Shown: piece by piece, positions 35,727 to 47,089 of the stretch | How the letters are laid out: the number at the start of each line of letters is the position of its first letter | Numbering within the stretch: position 1 is the first letter of the stretch | Source: Incurvaria masculella | Taxonomy: Eukaryota > Arthropoda > Insecta > Lepidoptera > Incurvariidae | DNA: 64,000 nt | Assembly (NCBI GenBank): GCA_946894095.1 | Contig: OX335641.1 | Location: 10,930,501-10,994,500, forward strand | Direction: 5' to 3' | Position numbers and translations under genes: made by a program | The notes under the pieces: model-generated | The model's database searches: none | Seen by the model: only the letters and a program-made list of their open reading frames with translations | What the model was told of the DNA's origin: nothing

Positions 35727-36230
35727 TTAAGTTATCAAGTCGCTCACTCGTGGTTTATTTTCGTGGCACTCCATCCACGCACAAAATCTTCCCACATAAT
35801 GATCTTTTTATCGGGGTAAACGACCGGAACGTCATACCCAAGCCTGCGCTGTAAAATTTAACTTTGTACACTAGCGATAAGAAATCATTTTCCACAACTC
35901 CAAAATAAACCGGCGTAAATATCCAAGAATGCATGTGCATAATTTTTGCAGTAAACATCTAACATGATGCAGAATTGATGAGAGCTCCGATAAATGCATA
36001 ATACTCATTTAATCTTGCTATTATTATACGGCTTTACATCGATTTTACATGTAGGTAGAATGAACATCTCAAAGATAGTAGAATATATTTGAACTTTGCT
36101 TTTGTATTATAAAATATATTTCAGATTTAACACATTTTATTTATTTAATATTAAAACTTATAGACAGGTTTATTAAATTTATCATTCACGGTCATTTAAA
36201 TCTCTTCACATTACGTTTTAAAGGACCCAA

Positions 36231-36432
36231 GGGTGGTAAATAATTGGCAGGTGAATTGCAGGGGGACAGACAAGAGTGATTAAATCTGACGTTTAGTTGC
36301 ATTTTGTACCGTGCTGGTAAATTTCGGTTCACTTGGCTGAATAACACATCGTTTTACGAAATGCAACTAAACGTCAGTTTTATCACTCTCTTACCTATTA
36401 ACCTGCTATTCACCCGGCGAGTTAACTTACCC
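36231..36432. mobile_element. Palindromic MITE, ~70-bp inverted arms
   Basis: The left arm starts GGGTGGTAAATAATTGGCAG and ends 'tgacgtttagttgcat'; the right arm is its complement ('atgcaactaaacgtca' … 'gttaacttaccc'), with about 52 bp between. No clear target duplication was seen, so the superfamily is open. Confidence 0.7.
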
Positions 36433-37003
36433 TGGTTACTCCAGGTTGTTTCTCGACAGGGAGTGAATTTCAAATTGAACGACCTTAGAAATAAAGGATC
36501 TACAAGATCGGTTGGTTCAAATAGGCGGAATGCGGACAGTGTATAGGAGTTTTCTGCCTGTTGCGTGTTGAGCTATGATGGTAGAATGGGAACAAAACGT
36601 TATGCAGCTCCGAAGAGCATTCGCCGTGGTAAACACGATAGACAGTTCCGTTCAGTTTGGAGTTGTTGGGTCTCGAGTATATACGGCGCAATTAGAGCTA
36701 TATCAATGGCACGCAAAACAACCGAATCTAGTCCGATCGTGCCTTCTTCACATCGGCTCCATGTTACCTAATTTATCTAACGAACATCGTCCGTTCGAGC
36801 TCACGTAACTACTTACGATACGTGACGATTGAGTACAAACATTATCCGAGCAGAAGACACATTATCTCCAAGACTCCCGCGTGCTCCGACATCGATCTCG
36901 TATTGGTCGACAAGAGAGAAGTAGATATACGCAGACCTGTACGAAAAGAAAAGTGTACGCACAAAACTATACGGCCCTGTATGTTGACATGACTGCTTTT
37001 TAG

Positions 37004-37307
37004 GGTTCCGTACCCAAAGGGTGCCAACGGAACCCTATTACTAAGCCTCCGCTGTCCGTCCGTCCGTCCGTCCATCCGTCCGTCTGTCTGTCACAGGGCT
37101 GTATCTCAGTAACCGTAACAGATACACAGCTGAATTTTTCACAGATTGTGTATTTATTTTGCCGCTATAACAAATAAGTAAAATAAAAAAAAAAATTAAA
37201 GGGGGCTCTCACACAAAAAACGTGATCTATTTGTATTAAATCTTTTACGATGGTACGGACCCCTTCGTCTGCGAGTCCGACTCGCGGCGCGGCTAATCGG
37301 AGGTGTC
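37004..37307 (+). repeat. Lepidopteran dispersed repeat, copy 1
   Basis: Starts TAGGGTTCCGTACCCAAAGG, contains a (CCGT)n run at 37053-37082, the block 'tgccgctataacaa', a 'gggggctctcacac' segment and the end 'gcgagtccgactcg'. I recognise this as an abundant element family of moths and butterflies; it is non-coding and its class is not settled to my knowledge. The second copy is at 46108-46353. Confidence 0.75.
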
Positions 37308-38779
37308 CGACGACGGCAAAATGTGAGGATTTTCATGGTTGAAACGTATTATTTTCAGAATTGTGTTTTATTTCACCTATATCGAGGATGAAAACTAAAG
37401 CGCTTATTGATTGGCAAGCAATTAAATGTTTGTTATTTCGTAAAGTTTTTTAAGGTTAAAACATTAGCTTGTGTTTATTATTTTTAAGATCGATTATCCA
37501 GATCAACTAACAAACATGTTATACTGAACATTTTCGACAAAGGTTGCACGTCATGATTTAATAAATAAAAGAAATCTAAAATAAAAGTATTTTACAATAA
37601 CAGTATCTGGCTAGCGTGCGAGTCCCACGACTTATACCAATGCATCCAACTGCGCGAGCAACACACACAGTTCTGCCTTCAGGGCAGCTATCAGCTGTGC
37701 AACACTAAAGGACAATGCTGGTGTCTGTTTAGAGGAGTCAATGCTGTTTTATGACTACTGAGTTAAAGCTAAGCTCAGAATATGAGGCTATGATTTTCTT
37801 ACTTTAAGTATACATGTAACCGGACGTGCAATTGAAACTGGATAAAAAATGTATGAACCTCACCTGGTTGAATGACCCGAAGAGTGCATTTTTTATTTAC
37901 GTTGAAATGTTTATGAGATGATGATAATATTTTAAATTTATAAAAACTACTTACGGAGCATTGATATCGGTAGTGATTTTACAGTAAACGCTTACATCAC
38001 TAAGATCGTGCAATTTTATAATGAGAAGTTTCATGCGGTACTTAAAGTTAATGACGAAGTAAGCACGAACACACTCATAAACTGGATGGTAAAAGTTTTC
38101 TATAAGTAGATACGATTATGAAAACTGGCTGCGTTTTATGATTTCCTGTATACATTCAGACTTCTGACAATCAGATATTTATAATCTAATTTCGTGCGAT
38201 ATTACCCTACTGAAGTACGTCCAGCATACCTACATGTAGTAGTAATTCAATGTCTTTTTTATAAAGATCGCTGCTGATCCGCGGATTGCGTCATAAATAT
38301 TAAATTCACTACACATGCAACAGTGGTGACATTGGCACAAACCCTTGTTCACTTAAGAGGATATACAAAGGCGAATATCTAATATGATCACTATATAAGA
38401 TGGTGACGGTTAGATGTTACGAATCACATAAGAAATGACGTTTAAAGTCGTGACGTTGTTAGGTATATTATTCATGTATAAAACAATAACTTCCCCAGTG
38501 GATAGCCATTATTCAAATATAAATAAACTAAAAACCTTTATATTTAAGACTACTATATTTTATCTTATATGAGACGCCCAACAATAAAACTTATCAATGT
38601 GATAATGCAACGGCACCACAGAACAGCAACATATTGACTAATGCATTGGCACAAACCCGTAAAAAGTAAATAAAACATTATTTCAATCCGAACACAGGCG
38701 ATGCACGCCGACAGGGATTCGTCATTTATCGATTCGATTTAAAAACATTATTCACCGACCACTATTCAACGACTCAATT
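37308..38779. other. Intergenic DNA, nothing recognised
   Basis: Unique AT-rich host sequence without a supportable frame, RNA gene or repeat. Confidence 0.5.
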
Positions 38780-39030
38780 GAATTTACAATAAAATTTTCA
38801 CGCACTCTCGCGTCGACGAGCCGGCGAAATGATTCACAATTATTATGACAGAGAAAAGGGCGCGAACGCGATGCGCGCACGCAAGCAGCCGCCATGACAC
38901 TGAGTTAGCCGAGCTCGTCGAAATGCAAGCAAAATGCCGGCGGGCGCGGGCGGCGGCGCAGCGCAGGGGAGAAGGAGGCGCGAGAACGCATACGCCATGC
39001 GCCATGCACAAATAGGACGTCAATCCTAAA
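38780..39030. other. CpG-rich island without convincing ORF
   Basis: Dense CpG words around 38860-38990 (gcgcgaacgcgatgcgcgca; gccggcgggcgcgggcggcg). An 86-codon minus frame covers it but resembles translated GC-rich noncoding DNA. It may be a promoter or untranslated first exon; no TATA box or donor/acceptor pair stands out. Confidence 0.3.
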
Positions 39031-39896
39031 ATTAATGGAACCAAAATACAATTTGAGACCTTGGATATGAAATACCTATGCAGCTAAGAAAAAAGACATA
39101 AATCAGGAAAGGGGACACTTCGCCTCGCTTCGCACTGACCAGTTCCTTTATAGCCACTATCATTTGCTTAAGTACATAGTGCAGAGTACACAGCCGCTGG
39201 TAAAACATGAATTATCGATAATTATTTAATCAACCTATGTTAATGGAGTAAGTTGAGTTTTCCGAAAGCTTTCCGAAGCACGTGAATCTCGACAATTTGA
39301 TTAAGTAACATTTATTGTCAATTCAAATTTGTCATCCTGAAAAGGTATTTATATTATCTAAATCGAACATACATACATAATTAATAAGAACTTTTAAAAG
39401 TCACATGCAACAGTACAATATAAAGGTAATTTGAAATTGTGTTTTAATCGATCGAAACTTGAAAAAAGCGACAGGCCTTGGCCTTACCTGACCTACCTAC
39501 ATTGAGCTGCTTTACTTATGACTTAATTAAAAATCTTCAAAGGAAAAGAGTCCACTGTTTCAGATTGATTAGTAACTTGGAGTAATTTTATTTAGAATCT
39601 TTTATTTATAGAATTTGTCATCTCTTTTTCGTGAAAACGGTTTCGGGTTCGTATGAAATTCCATTCTGTATACTTACGTAAACTCAGCTGATGATATGGA
39701 TGGGACTATGCATAAATAAGGGCCGAGTGACCGAAGCGTGCGCCGGCGCTAGTGATGTAGCACGCAAGTATTTTGTCGCCGCATTCGCAACAACATTCTT
39801 GCGCTTTTTGTGCAAGAATTACACGAAAAGTCGACGATGCACACCACATCACCACAGCAGCATCCTAACATAGCAAAATGCGCCAACATGAGAGAA

Positions 39897-39928
39897 GTTC
39901 ACTTATGTACGTGTGTACATAAGTGAAC
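39897..39928. repeat. Perfect 14-bp-arm hairpin
   Basis: GTTCACTTATGTAC, four-base loop GTGT, then the exact complement. No flanking repeats extend it. Confidence 0.85.
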
Positions 39929-41225
39929 CGAGTGTGTGTAGATAATATTTTTAAACTGAATGTTTCGAGTACGTAGAGAAGAGTAGTACTTTGTCACGAA
40001 ATTTTGATATATTTTGTAAGAACGTAGAGTAAACAGATTAGTAGTACTGTTTAGCCCAAATTTAAATCAAGTTTAGACACATTTTATAAGGACGTAAAGT
40101 ACTTATATACTATAGATTAGGACAAAAGTAATTTTGTAAATAATTACACACAAAATGTATGGGGAGGACGAAAAAGTTATCTACCTTTTTTGCTACAAGC
40201 ATCCATAGGAATTACCTGGATAACGTTTGGACCGAGGTTTGGACCCCTCCGTTAACACCCGGTATATAGGCTTTCCATTTCGATCCACCATATGAATCCC
40301 ATTCAAGCGAGTAGTTTATTGTAATTTATGGTTTTCTGTGCAAAATATAGTCATTACTGGGCTAGCTGTTGTTGATTTTTTTCTGCAACTAAATATAGAG
40401 CACTGCGACTGCAATTTCGCACTATTTCTTCTTGTGTCGCGAATAACTAAAATATTGCAAATCTGACTATAGGCCCGTTCCCGGACGGTTTGAGAAACAC
40501 ATGAAATCCGAAATGATTTTTTTTTTCTCAGAAATATACAATTTCATATTTATATGCTTACATTAAGTTTGCAACATTGAGCGGGGCCCGGAAGAGAGAA
40601 AAAAATAATCAAAATGTATAAAAAAATACATAACTCCTAAACAAATATTTAGAAATGGTATTATAGAAATGTATTTGTTAACTCTTTTAAGGCGTAATGT
40701 AACGGTGAATTTGCAACAATTTACTAATTACGGATATATATTAAAAAAAAAGTTTTTACTAAAAAAAATCTATGCTGAGAACCTTACTTGCTATGGCTAT
40801 CTTTCTTTTTAGAATATGTAAACAAAATTATATTCTTTATTCTGTAAAGTTTTTAGAATGTTGCAAGTCTTAGAACAGTATTTTTTTAAAATCCAAACTT
40901 TCTAATGCTATAAACGGTAAACAAAAAATCAGAAATAAGATTTCCGTCATTCAGTGTTAACTTAAATCAATTGTGAACATTTCCCTAATTTTGCAACATC
41001 GCAAGAAGTCTGAAACAAGGTAAAAATGAATTAAATCTGCAAGCGTTTTACAGGTGCCGCTCTCACAGGTGTATTTGTTGCGCAGCCATATGCAGACATT
41101 TATCAGTTGTAATTTTATGAGTGAGTAGGCAGCGGCATGGGGAGACGGACGGAGGACGCTATCGCCGGGTGGTGCGGGGCGGGAGTGGCACGTGCGTGCG
41201 ACAGTTACATGTGTAGGTACTTTCG

Positions 41226-41360
41226 GGTATTACGTCTTGGAAGACGCAATACCCACGAATGGTATTTTAGATGGTTCGGATCCAGCGTAGCAGTATATTC
41301 TTACAGTAGTTATTTTACGGGGGTCTTTCTTTATTTCATATGTTCTTGCTTCACGGTCGA
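41226..41360 (+). mobile_element. tRNA-like SINE fragment, plus orientation
   Basis: Matches the minus-strand segment at 19300-19405 ('gacgcaatacccacgaatgg', 'ggttcggatccagc', 'agcagtatattc'). A short inverted repeat (cgggtattacgtcttgg / aagacgcaatacc) lies at its start. Confidence 0.6.
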
Positions 41361-41522
41361 ATAAAAGATATTTATTTTATTTATTTAGCACGAGTGACCC
41401 TTGCGAGCCGTGCACATTTTATAACATAAATTAATAATCTTAGAGTTTATAATAAAAATTAATTATAAATACATTATTAAAATTCACAATACATATCTGG
41501 TTCCATAAATGTCAATATTAAA

Positions 41523-42036
41523 TTATTCTAAATTACAATTAAAATTATTGAAAAATTCTTCTATATTATAAAACGGGTGACATAACAAATATTCTTTCAA
41601 ATTTATTAAAAAATTGGTTATTGTTAAAAATTGTTTGAAGGAAATAGGTAAATGATTGTAAATTTTTACTCCAGTATAAATCGATGAATTCTTAAACAAT
41701 AAACATTTTGGGCCTTTTGGTCGAAAACTATCGTTATTTCTTAAGTCATATATCTGCAATTCCTTCACTTTATCCAAGTATTCGTTTTTCTTATATACTC
41801 CAATGCATATTATATTACAGTCATGATTTTTTATTTTACGAAAAGGGGTCGGCAACTTTCATCATATTTGGCTCCACAAATAATTCGTATAACTTTCTTT
41901 TGAAGGATGAAAATACTTTTTTAACATTACAATTGTTTTCCCACACAACTATTCCGTACCTTAAAATCGATTCTATATAGCTAAAATCAATTATTCTTAA
42001 AGTTGATATGTGCACAGTGTTTTTTATCGATCTCAT
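41523..42036 (-). pseudogene. 3' end of a non-LTR retrotransposon (LINE) ORF2
   Basis: Two overlapping minus frames carry the C-terminal region of a LINE reverse transcriptase. The first (41836-42036) reads 'YIESILRYGIVVWENNCNVK' and 'FKRKLYELF', matching the post-RT block 'YGi.vWG…QKra.r'. The second (41523-41855) reads 'LFKNSSIYTGVKIYNHLPIS', 'FLINLKEYLLCHPFY' and 'IEEFFN', the usual ORF2 end (GvkiyN.LP … LK.yLl … fYsieEf). A frameshift separates them, and the endonuclease and RT catalytic blocks are absent: this is a dead 5'-truncated copy, as most LINE insertions are. Jockey-like clade likely, not proven. Intact relatives copy their own RNA and SINE RNA at nicked DNA. Confidence 0.8.
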
Positions 42037-42059
42037 CGCATAACATGCACTGGCTATCT

Positions 42060-42140
42060 TCCATATCGTTCATTCAATGTGATGGTACCAACCCGGACGG
42101 GATAAACCCTACAACATAGTAAGTAAGGAAGGGGAGCAAC
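42060..42140 (-). mobile_element. SINE body fragment
   Basis: Contains 'tcgttcattcaatgtgatgg', 'accaacccggacggg' and 'agtaagtaaggaagggga' blocks of the SINE body seen at 42527-42910 and 51393-51787, minus-oriented. Confidence 0.6.
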
Positions 42141-42526
42141 AGTTTTACGTTTACGTTTGTTTGTTACGATACGGGGTCATATCGAAACATCTTGTTATGT
42201 TTTTCGCTTTTCTGATAATTTTTTCGTCGGTTGAATTTGTTGAAAAAAAATGTTTTTTTCTGGTTCAAATCTTCCTGTTATTTCAGATAATGACTATGCG
42301 TGGCGAAATCGGTAAAAAGGTGAAATTATTAAGGCGAACAATTAATCATCCAAAATAAAAATATAGATAAAAACCAGCATACCGTAAGCATACTAAGAAT
42401 GTTAAAAATAAAAGGAATAGAGGCACGGTCGGCATCCCGTCAAAACGTTCTTAGTAATTGCCAATTATGATCGCATCACTTCTATTCCATTTTACCATTT
42501 TTGGTTGTTATTTTTTTATGTGACTG

Positions 42527-42910
42527 GAATTGTAAGGCCAATACCACACCCACCGTCATGATATTAGCTCAACACACCGCATTTACGATGGAATAAGTGC
42601 CATGGCAGGACCATCCCTTTAATGAGCACGGCTACATTACCTGGATGGAAAACACGGACGTAAAATGCGTATGATGGAACCAACCCGGGAGGGCCTAACC
42701 CTACCCCCTAATACGGGAAGGGAACCTACAGTTTTTCATGGATTCCGAACCATGGAACCGCTCGCATTAATAACGAAATGCATTTATCCAACTCAGAAAG
42801 AGAAAGATAGTGGTGCATGTGCATTGTGGTGATTTGAACCCAGACCTCTGTCGTGTAAGGCAAATCCACCCGACACTGTGCCACGCAAATGTCCGCAGCC
42901 ATTCTGTATT
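42527..42910 (-). mobile_element. tRNA-derived SINE, minus orientation
   Basis: On the minus strand the head reads 'gtggcacagtgtcgggtgga' (A-box-like) and 'ggtctgggttcaaatcacca' (B-box), then the body 'gagttggataaatgcatttc', 'ccctcccgggttggttcc', 'gtagccgtgctcattaaagg' and the tail 'aatgcggtgtgttgagctaa'. Full-length copy of the family at 16690-17060. Confidence 0.8.
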
Positions 42911-43060
42911 ATCAACAATGTAAATCAATTTACACATGAAAATTGCTCCCGAACGAACACAAAATAAATGCGGCTAGGTATATGTAGCAAGGCGGGGAGG
43001 ATCTGTCGAGCCGACCGGCCCCATCCCCCCGCGCCCACCGCAGTCTTCCTAGCTATGTTT
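42911..43060. other. Short unique segment with GC-rich end
   Basis: CpG-rich words at about 43000-43045 (aggatctgtcgagccgaccg; ccccatccccccgcgcccac) next to the right arm of the long inverted repeat. No gene. Confidence 0.3.
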
Positions 43061-43739
43061 ACACGCGCTACACTCACACAGAGAAGTGGCTTTACGTCCG
43101 TGTACGAGTGAAAACTGGTAATTATAGTAATGTTTTAATTGAACCTTTTTCCGGACGATTTGTATTGTTGCAAAATTGATAGCATATTATTGAAAGATAA
43201 AACTACAAAATGAATTATTCAAACCGCATTTCGAATTTTTTGTTTAGCTTATATTCGAATCTAAAAATTATAATTGAAAAAAAATGTGCTTCTAAGTTTT
43301 GCAACATTTTGAATTTCTCACAGAATATAGAGTTTTAGGCCATTTACATATTACAGAAAATAAAACTGAGTTAGCAGTATTTGCTTTGCAGATATTACGG
43401 AAATAGTACAAAAAAATTATATTTACACAGTTCCGTAAATAATAAATTGTTGCAAATTTACAGTTATATTACACTTAAAATTAGTTAACATATTCGATTT
43501 TGAAATACCATTTCTAAATATTTGTTTAGGAGATATCATTTCTTAAACATATTTCATATTTTATTTCTATCTTCCGGGCCCCCCAAAATGTTGCAAACTT
43601 AATGTACACACGTCCACATGAAATACTACGTTTCTGAGAAAAAAAAAATGCATTTCGGATTTAATGTTTTTCTAAGTGCTGATTTAAGTCTAAAGTTCCT
43701 GGAGTACTATGCAGTAATGACATGCGACACATTGAATAT

Positions 43740-44600
43740 ATAAAGATTTGTTTTATAAATCCGTACTCATATCTAAATTAATCAAGTTTTCTAATATCAA
43801 TAGAGTGCATTGAAAGAAGAAAAATATAGGCCAAATATACTTGACATGTTAAAAAATAAATAGGCCTTATCCATCCCCTTAGAAGGTGGCCGTAAGAAAT
43901 CAGAAATCACGTGACTTTGACAAAAGGTTAAGGGACTACTTTTATAGATAAGCAAGAACTGATAATTTGCAAGAAATCATAGAAAATAAATGTAGCAATG
44001 TACAAAATGATGGCGACCCTCCAGGAACGAGTAGCAAAAAAAAACGGACAGTTGACATTTGGCTCCATTTCAATCAGCTTCCTCTCCCTAGTGTTGCGCA
44101 AACCTCACCTAACTATATGTGAGGAGGTATAGTAGAGTAAGCATGTCTCAATGCGGAACAACAATAGGATCGAGAGAGACAAAGTGCCATTGTAACGAGC
44201 GCCACAATAAGGAGAGACAGTGATATTAAGTTAGATGGAAAGCAGATGTCTACGTTTTATATTTTATATTAAATTTTAATAAAAATATTATAAGAGAGAT
44301 AAGGCGGTATTCAAAAAAACGTTAAAGATTATTAATTTCGTTGGTGCGTCTATTTGGACATAACTAAATACACAGAGCTCTTGCTCCTCACCGAATAAAA
44401 CATAATATTTGCTCTTATCATGTGTACGCGTATTTTTTAGTCTGTTCTGTACCCTGAAAATAATTACCTGTAGAGGTAAATTAAAAAAAAATATATTTAA
44501 GAATCAAATAGTACACAAACGAATCATTTAAAAATGTACGGAACACATGTGTTAATGTGTAAAGAATTCGTATGAGAAATATGACTCGAAAGAAGACTTC
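43740..44600. other. Intergenic DNA, nothing recognised
   Basis: AT-rich unique sequence, no frame or repeat that I can support. Confidence 0.5.
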
Positions 44601-44604
44601 TTAA

Positions 44605-44949
44605 GGTGGCGCTTCCCGGCGGGACTAACTCATTCGCGGGTACGGTACAAAACCGTGCTATTTATTGCGATCTGGGACCTTCTCCGTTTCAAAAAAAAAG
44701 ACAGTCTCCGTGATGAGGACGATGCAACATGTCCACAAATCAGACAATGCACATAGTGTTTGATTTGGTAAGAATAACGAAAATTTTAATTACAAAACGA
44801 CTTATATCTGAAAGTAAACCACGACCACTGTAATAAAAAATCTAACCAAAACCCAAATTGATTATACCTTTTCATGAAACAAGCTATGTCTGATGACTAA
44901 TTTTTTAAGATTCCACCTTTGTATGGGAACTTGAGCGGGAAGGCCCACC
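44605..44949. mobile_element. TTAA-flanked MITE, family A, short form
   Basis: TTAA at 44601-44604 and 44950-44953; ends GGTGGCGCTTCCCGG… and …GGAAGGCCCACC. Shares 'gggactaactcattcgcggg', 'ctccgtgatgagga' and 'gtttgatttggtaagaat' with 51245-52075 and 57744-58285, in opposite orientation to the latter. Non-coding. Confidence 0.8.
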
Positions 44950-45745
44950 TTAAAGCGATTCCTTAGTTCCCAACTTGAAAATAAGACCGACGGCGGTCTG
45001 AGCACCCATAACGTCTCAACGATGTTGAGAAGTGTATATTCACTCAGTCTTTCTATGCGTTGCAAATGGATTGAAGCCCCTAGGTCTGAGTTCTATGTAA
45101 TACGGAATACGGTCGACTCAAGTTTGGAAATGTGAACAAAACTGTGCAAGCCCAAGTAAAGATTTCAGAGTTAATGTCATTGCGTTTTATCATTTGATCT
45201 CCGGTGTCTTGCTTCTTTCTGAAAAAGGGAAAGTAACGAGCGATAGTAAAACTCAAACTGAATCAGACTTGGGCCTTCAGTCCAGTTTTGACGCACTTGT
45301 GATCGTATTCTGTGCATCGCACGGAGCAATATTTCGGTGCTCGCCCTGCGGGAACCTTATACCAAAGGAAACTTTATCGTTTCAAATTAAGCGTTTCGAC
45401 CGGTATTAAGTATATACGTACGATTGCAGATGTAGACACTCAGTACTGACTTCACATCGTTGGTCAATGCTAATGCGGTCGACTTGACGGGAAGAGAACA
45501 TTTTCTATTTCACTTTCGTTCCAACTCGCACGTGCCCCGAACTCTAATTAAATCATCAGGAACTAACTTAGCCTCTTCTCCATCTCCTATTCTTCTTCCT
45601 TCCTTTCTATAAACGTTTTATTAAACCTTGTAGATCTCATTTTACATACATGTTTCATTCGATGCCCTACGCATACTTCGAAATATTAGACTCGATTGCC
45701 AAATCAGTTTTAAGAAGCATATTTTACGTAGAGAACGAATGGGTA

Positions 45746-45772
45746 AATAATAATAATAATAATAATAATAAA
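45746..45772. repeat. (AAT)n microsatellite
   Basis: About eight to nine AAT units in a row. Confidence 0.9.
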
Positions 45773-45843
45773 TTCTTTTAATTCAGATGCAAGATCCATA
45801 TAAATTACAGTAAATTAAATTAAACAAACATTCAGAAGGTGCG

Positions 45844-46098
45844 TCAACTGTTACCTGAAGACACTTTACGGCTCCAGAAAGTATAAAAAGGACAAGTCAT
45901 ATCCGTGGCTACACCGGCGACTAGAGAGTTTCGTGATTTCAGTATCCTTGCACTGAAACTCCCAATCGACTTACGGTGTAGCGCATAGAAATCGTCCACT
46001 CTGTGCTCCGCAAACATACCTGAGGCGCTGCACCAGGGAGGCAGACGCAGCAGTGCTCGGAAGGCGTTGTTATATTGTACTCGAAGTGCGTTGTATGT
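45844..46098 (-). pseudogene. LINE ORF2 C-terminal fragment
   Basis: The minus strand reads 'LRVQYNNAFRALLRLPPWCS', 'ASGMFAEHRVDDFYALHRKS' and 'FSARILKSRNSL', closely following the post-RT C-terminal region of insect non-LTR elements (YNNAFR.LLgLPr.CSASGMF…vddF.al.RKr), and ends at a natural stop at 45844. This 85-codon piece is still open, suggesting a younger or different LINE from that at 41523-42036. Its upstream part is cut exactly where the lepidopteran repeat begins (about 46108). Confidence 0.85.
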
Positions 46099-46107
46099 AA
46101 AGAAAGG

Positions 46108-46353
46108 AAGGGTCCGTCCGTCCGTCCGTCCATCTGTCACATGGCTGTATCTCATAAACCGTAATAGGTAGGCAGCTGAAATTTTCACGGAGTGTGTATT
46201 TATTTTGCCGCTATAACAACAAACAGGTGAAATAAAAAAAATATAAAAATTTAAGGGGGCGCTCGTACAAAAACGTGGTTTTTTGTTTTAAATCTTGTAC
46301 GATGGTACGGCACCATTCGTGTGCGAGTCCGACTCGCACTTGGCCGGTTTTTT
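46108..46353 (+). repeat. Lepidopteran dispersed repeat, copy 2 (5'-truncated)
   Basis: Starts within the (CCGT)n run, then 'ggctgtatctcataaaccgt', 'tgccgctataacaa' and the full end 'gactcgcacttggccggttt'. Same orientation as copy 1, lacking its first ~50 bp, and abutting a LINE fragment. Confidence 0.75.
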
Positions 46354-46539
46354 CTAATCTAAAACATAATCTTCGAGCGCGAGATTTTATGGAAACGACC
46401 CATATTTTTTTTTAGATACAGAAAGGCTGCAATATCTGCCTCCCAATCCAAAACCAAATGAGTTACAGAAAATACACCCGTCATCTAGTAACTATCCAAA
46501 ACATTGCAAAGTTCCTAATTAATAAGTACGTATAATGTA

Positions 46540-46790
46540 GAGATGCGTACGCGCCGGCTCCCGCGACCACTTCCTGCCAGCCCGGTGGGCTTTGTTCAAT
46601 TGCACTTCCGGTCGGACGCGCGACGATGAACGGTCTCGTCGCGTTGCACTAGATACCTACATATTAATGCGTTTCCAGCAATTAAATCATGTTCTTCAAG
46701 TCCCATAATAAGTAATAGTGTAGTAGTGGCGTTCGGTGACAATCACAGAAGGTCACTGTGCTCGTCACGGTGTCACCCGCAGTTGGCCTG
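46540..46790 (+). other. Possible promoter and first untranslated exon
   Basis: A CpG-rich island (46550-46650) followed by moderately GC-rich sequence ending at a consensus donor (gcctggtGTAAGT, about 46788-46795). A polypyrimidine acceptor (tttttcatttacag) follows about 120 bp later. The pairing suggests a short intron in a 5' UTR on the plus strand. Purely a signal-based guess. Confidence 0.3.
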
Positions 46791-46913
46791 GTGTAAGTTT
46801 ATTCCTTTCTTAGAACGCATGTTTACCCGTGTGAAGTAATTTCAAGTAAATAATAAATTTAAAATACTGTGTTCGTACGAGTATTCTATTCATTTTACTT
46901 TTTCATTTACAGG

Positions 46914-47080
46914 TAACAATGGTAAAAACTGCAATGTCGTGACCGGCCATTAATTTAGGCTCTTTCGGCCCTCTTCCACTATACGTTGGTGGTTCCGAAG
47001 CCGCTTCATGACTCCTACGATTCCTTCAAAGCTTCGCGTGGGGTGACTACGAGAAGATAGTTCCAGTGGGGCAACTAGGT
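46914..47080 (+). other. Possible second untranslated exon
   Basis: Begins after the acceptor at 46900-46913 and ends at a donor-like ggcaactagGTGAGC (about 47072-47083). It contains ATGGTAAAAACTGCAATGTC, but that frame stops after six codons, so any product would be encoded further right; no coding exon was identified. Confidence 0.25.
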
Positions 47081-47089
47081 GAGCGCGCG

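Larger units (their letters stand above)
40349..43735. repeat. Long imperfect inverted repeat (arms ~0.65 kb, 2.1-kb centre)
   Basis: The left arm (about 40349-41045) and right arm (about 43100-43735) align in opposite orientation: 'cattaagtttgcaacatt…gggcccggaaga', 'cctaaacaaatatttagaaa' and 'tttgcaacaatttact' recur inverted, with roughly three quarters of bases matching by eye. A TTGCAAC word recurs at about 130-150-bp spacing in each arm. The centre holds SINE and LINE fragments (41226-42910). This could be two inverted copies of one repeat or the old terminal inverted repeats of a large DNA element. Confidence 0.7.
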
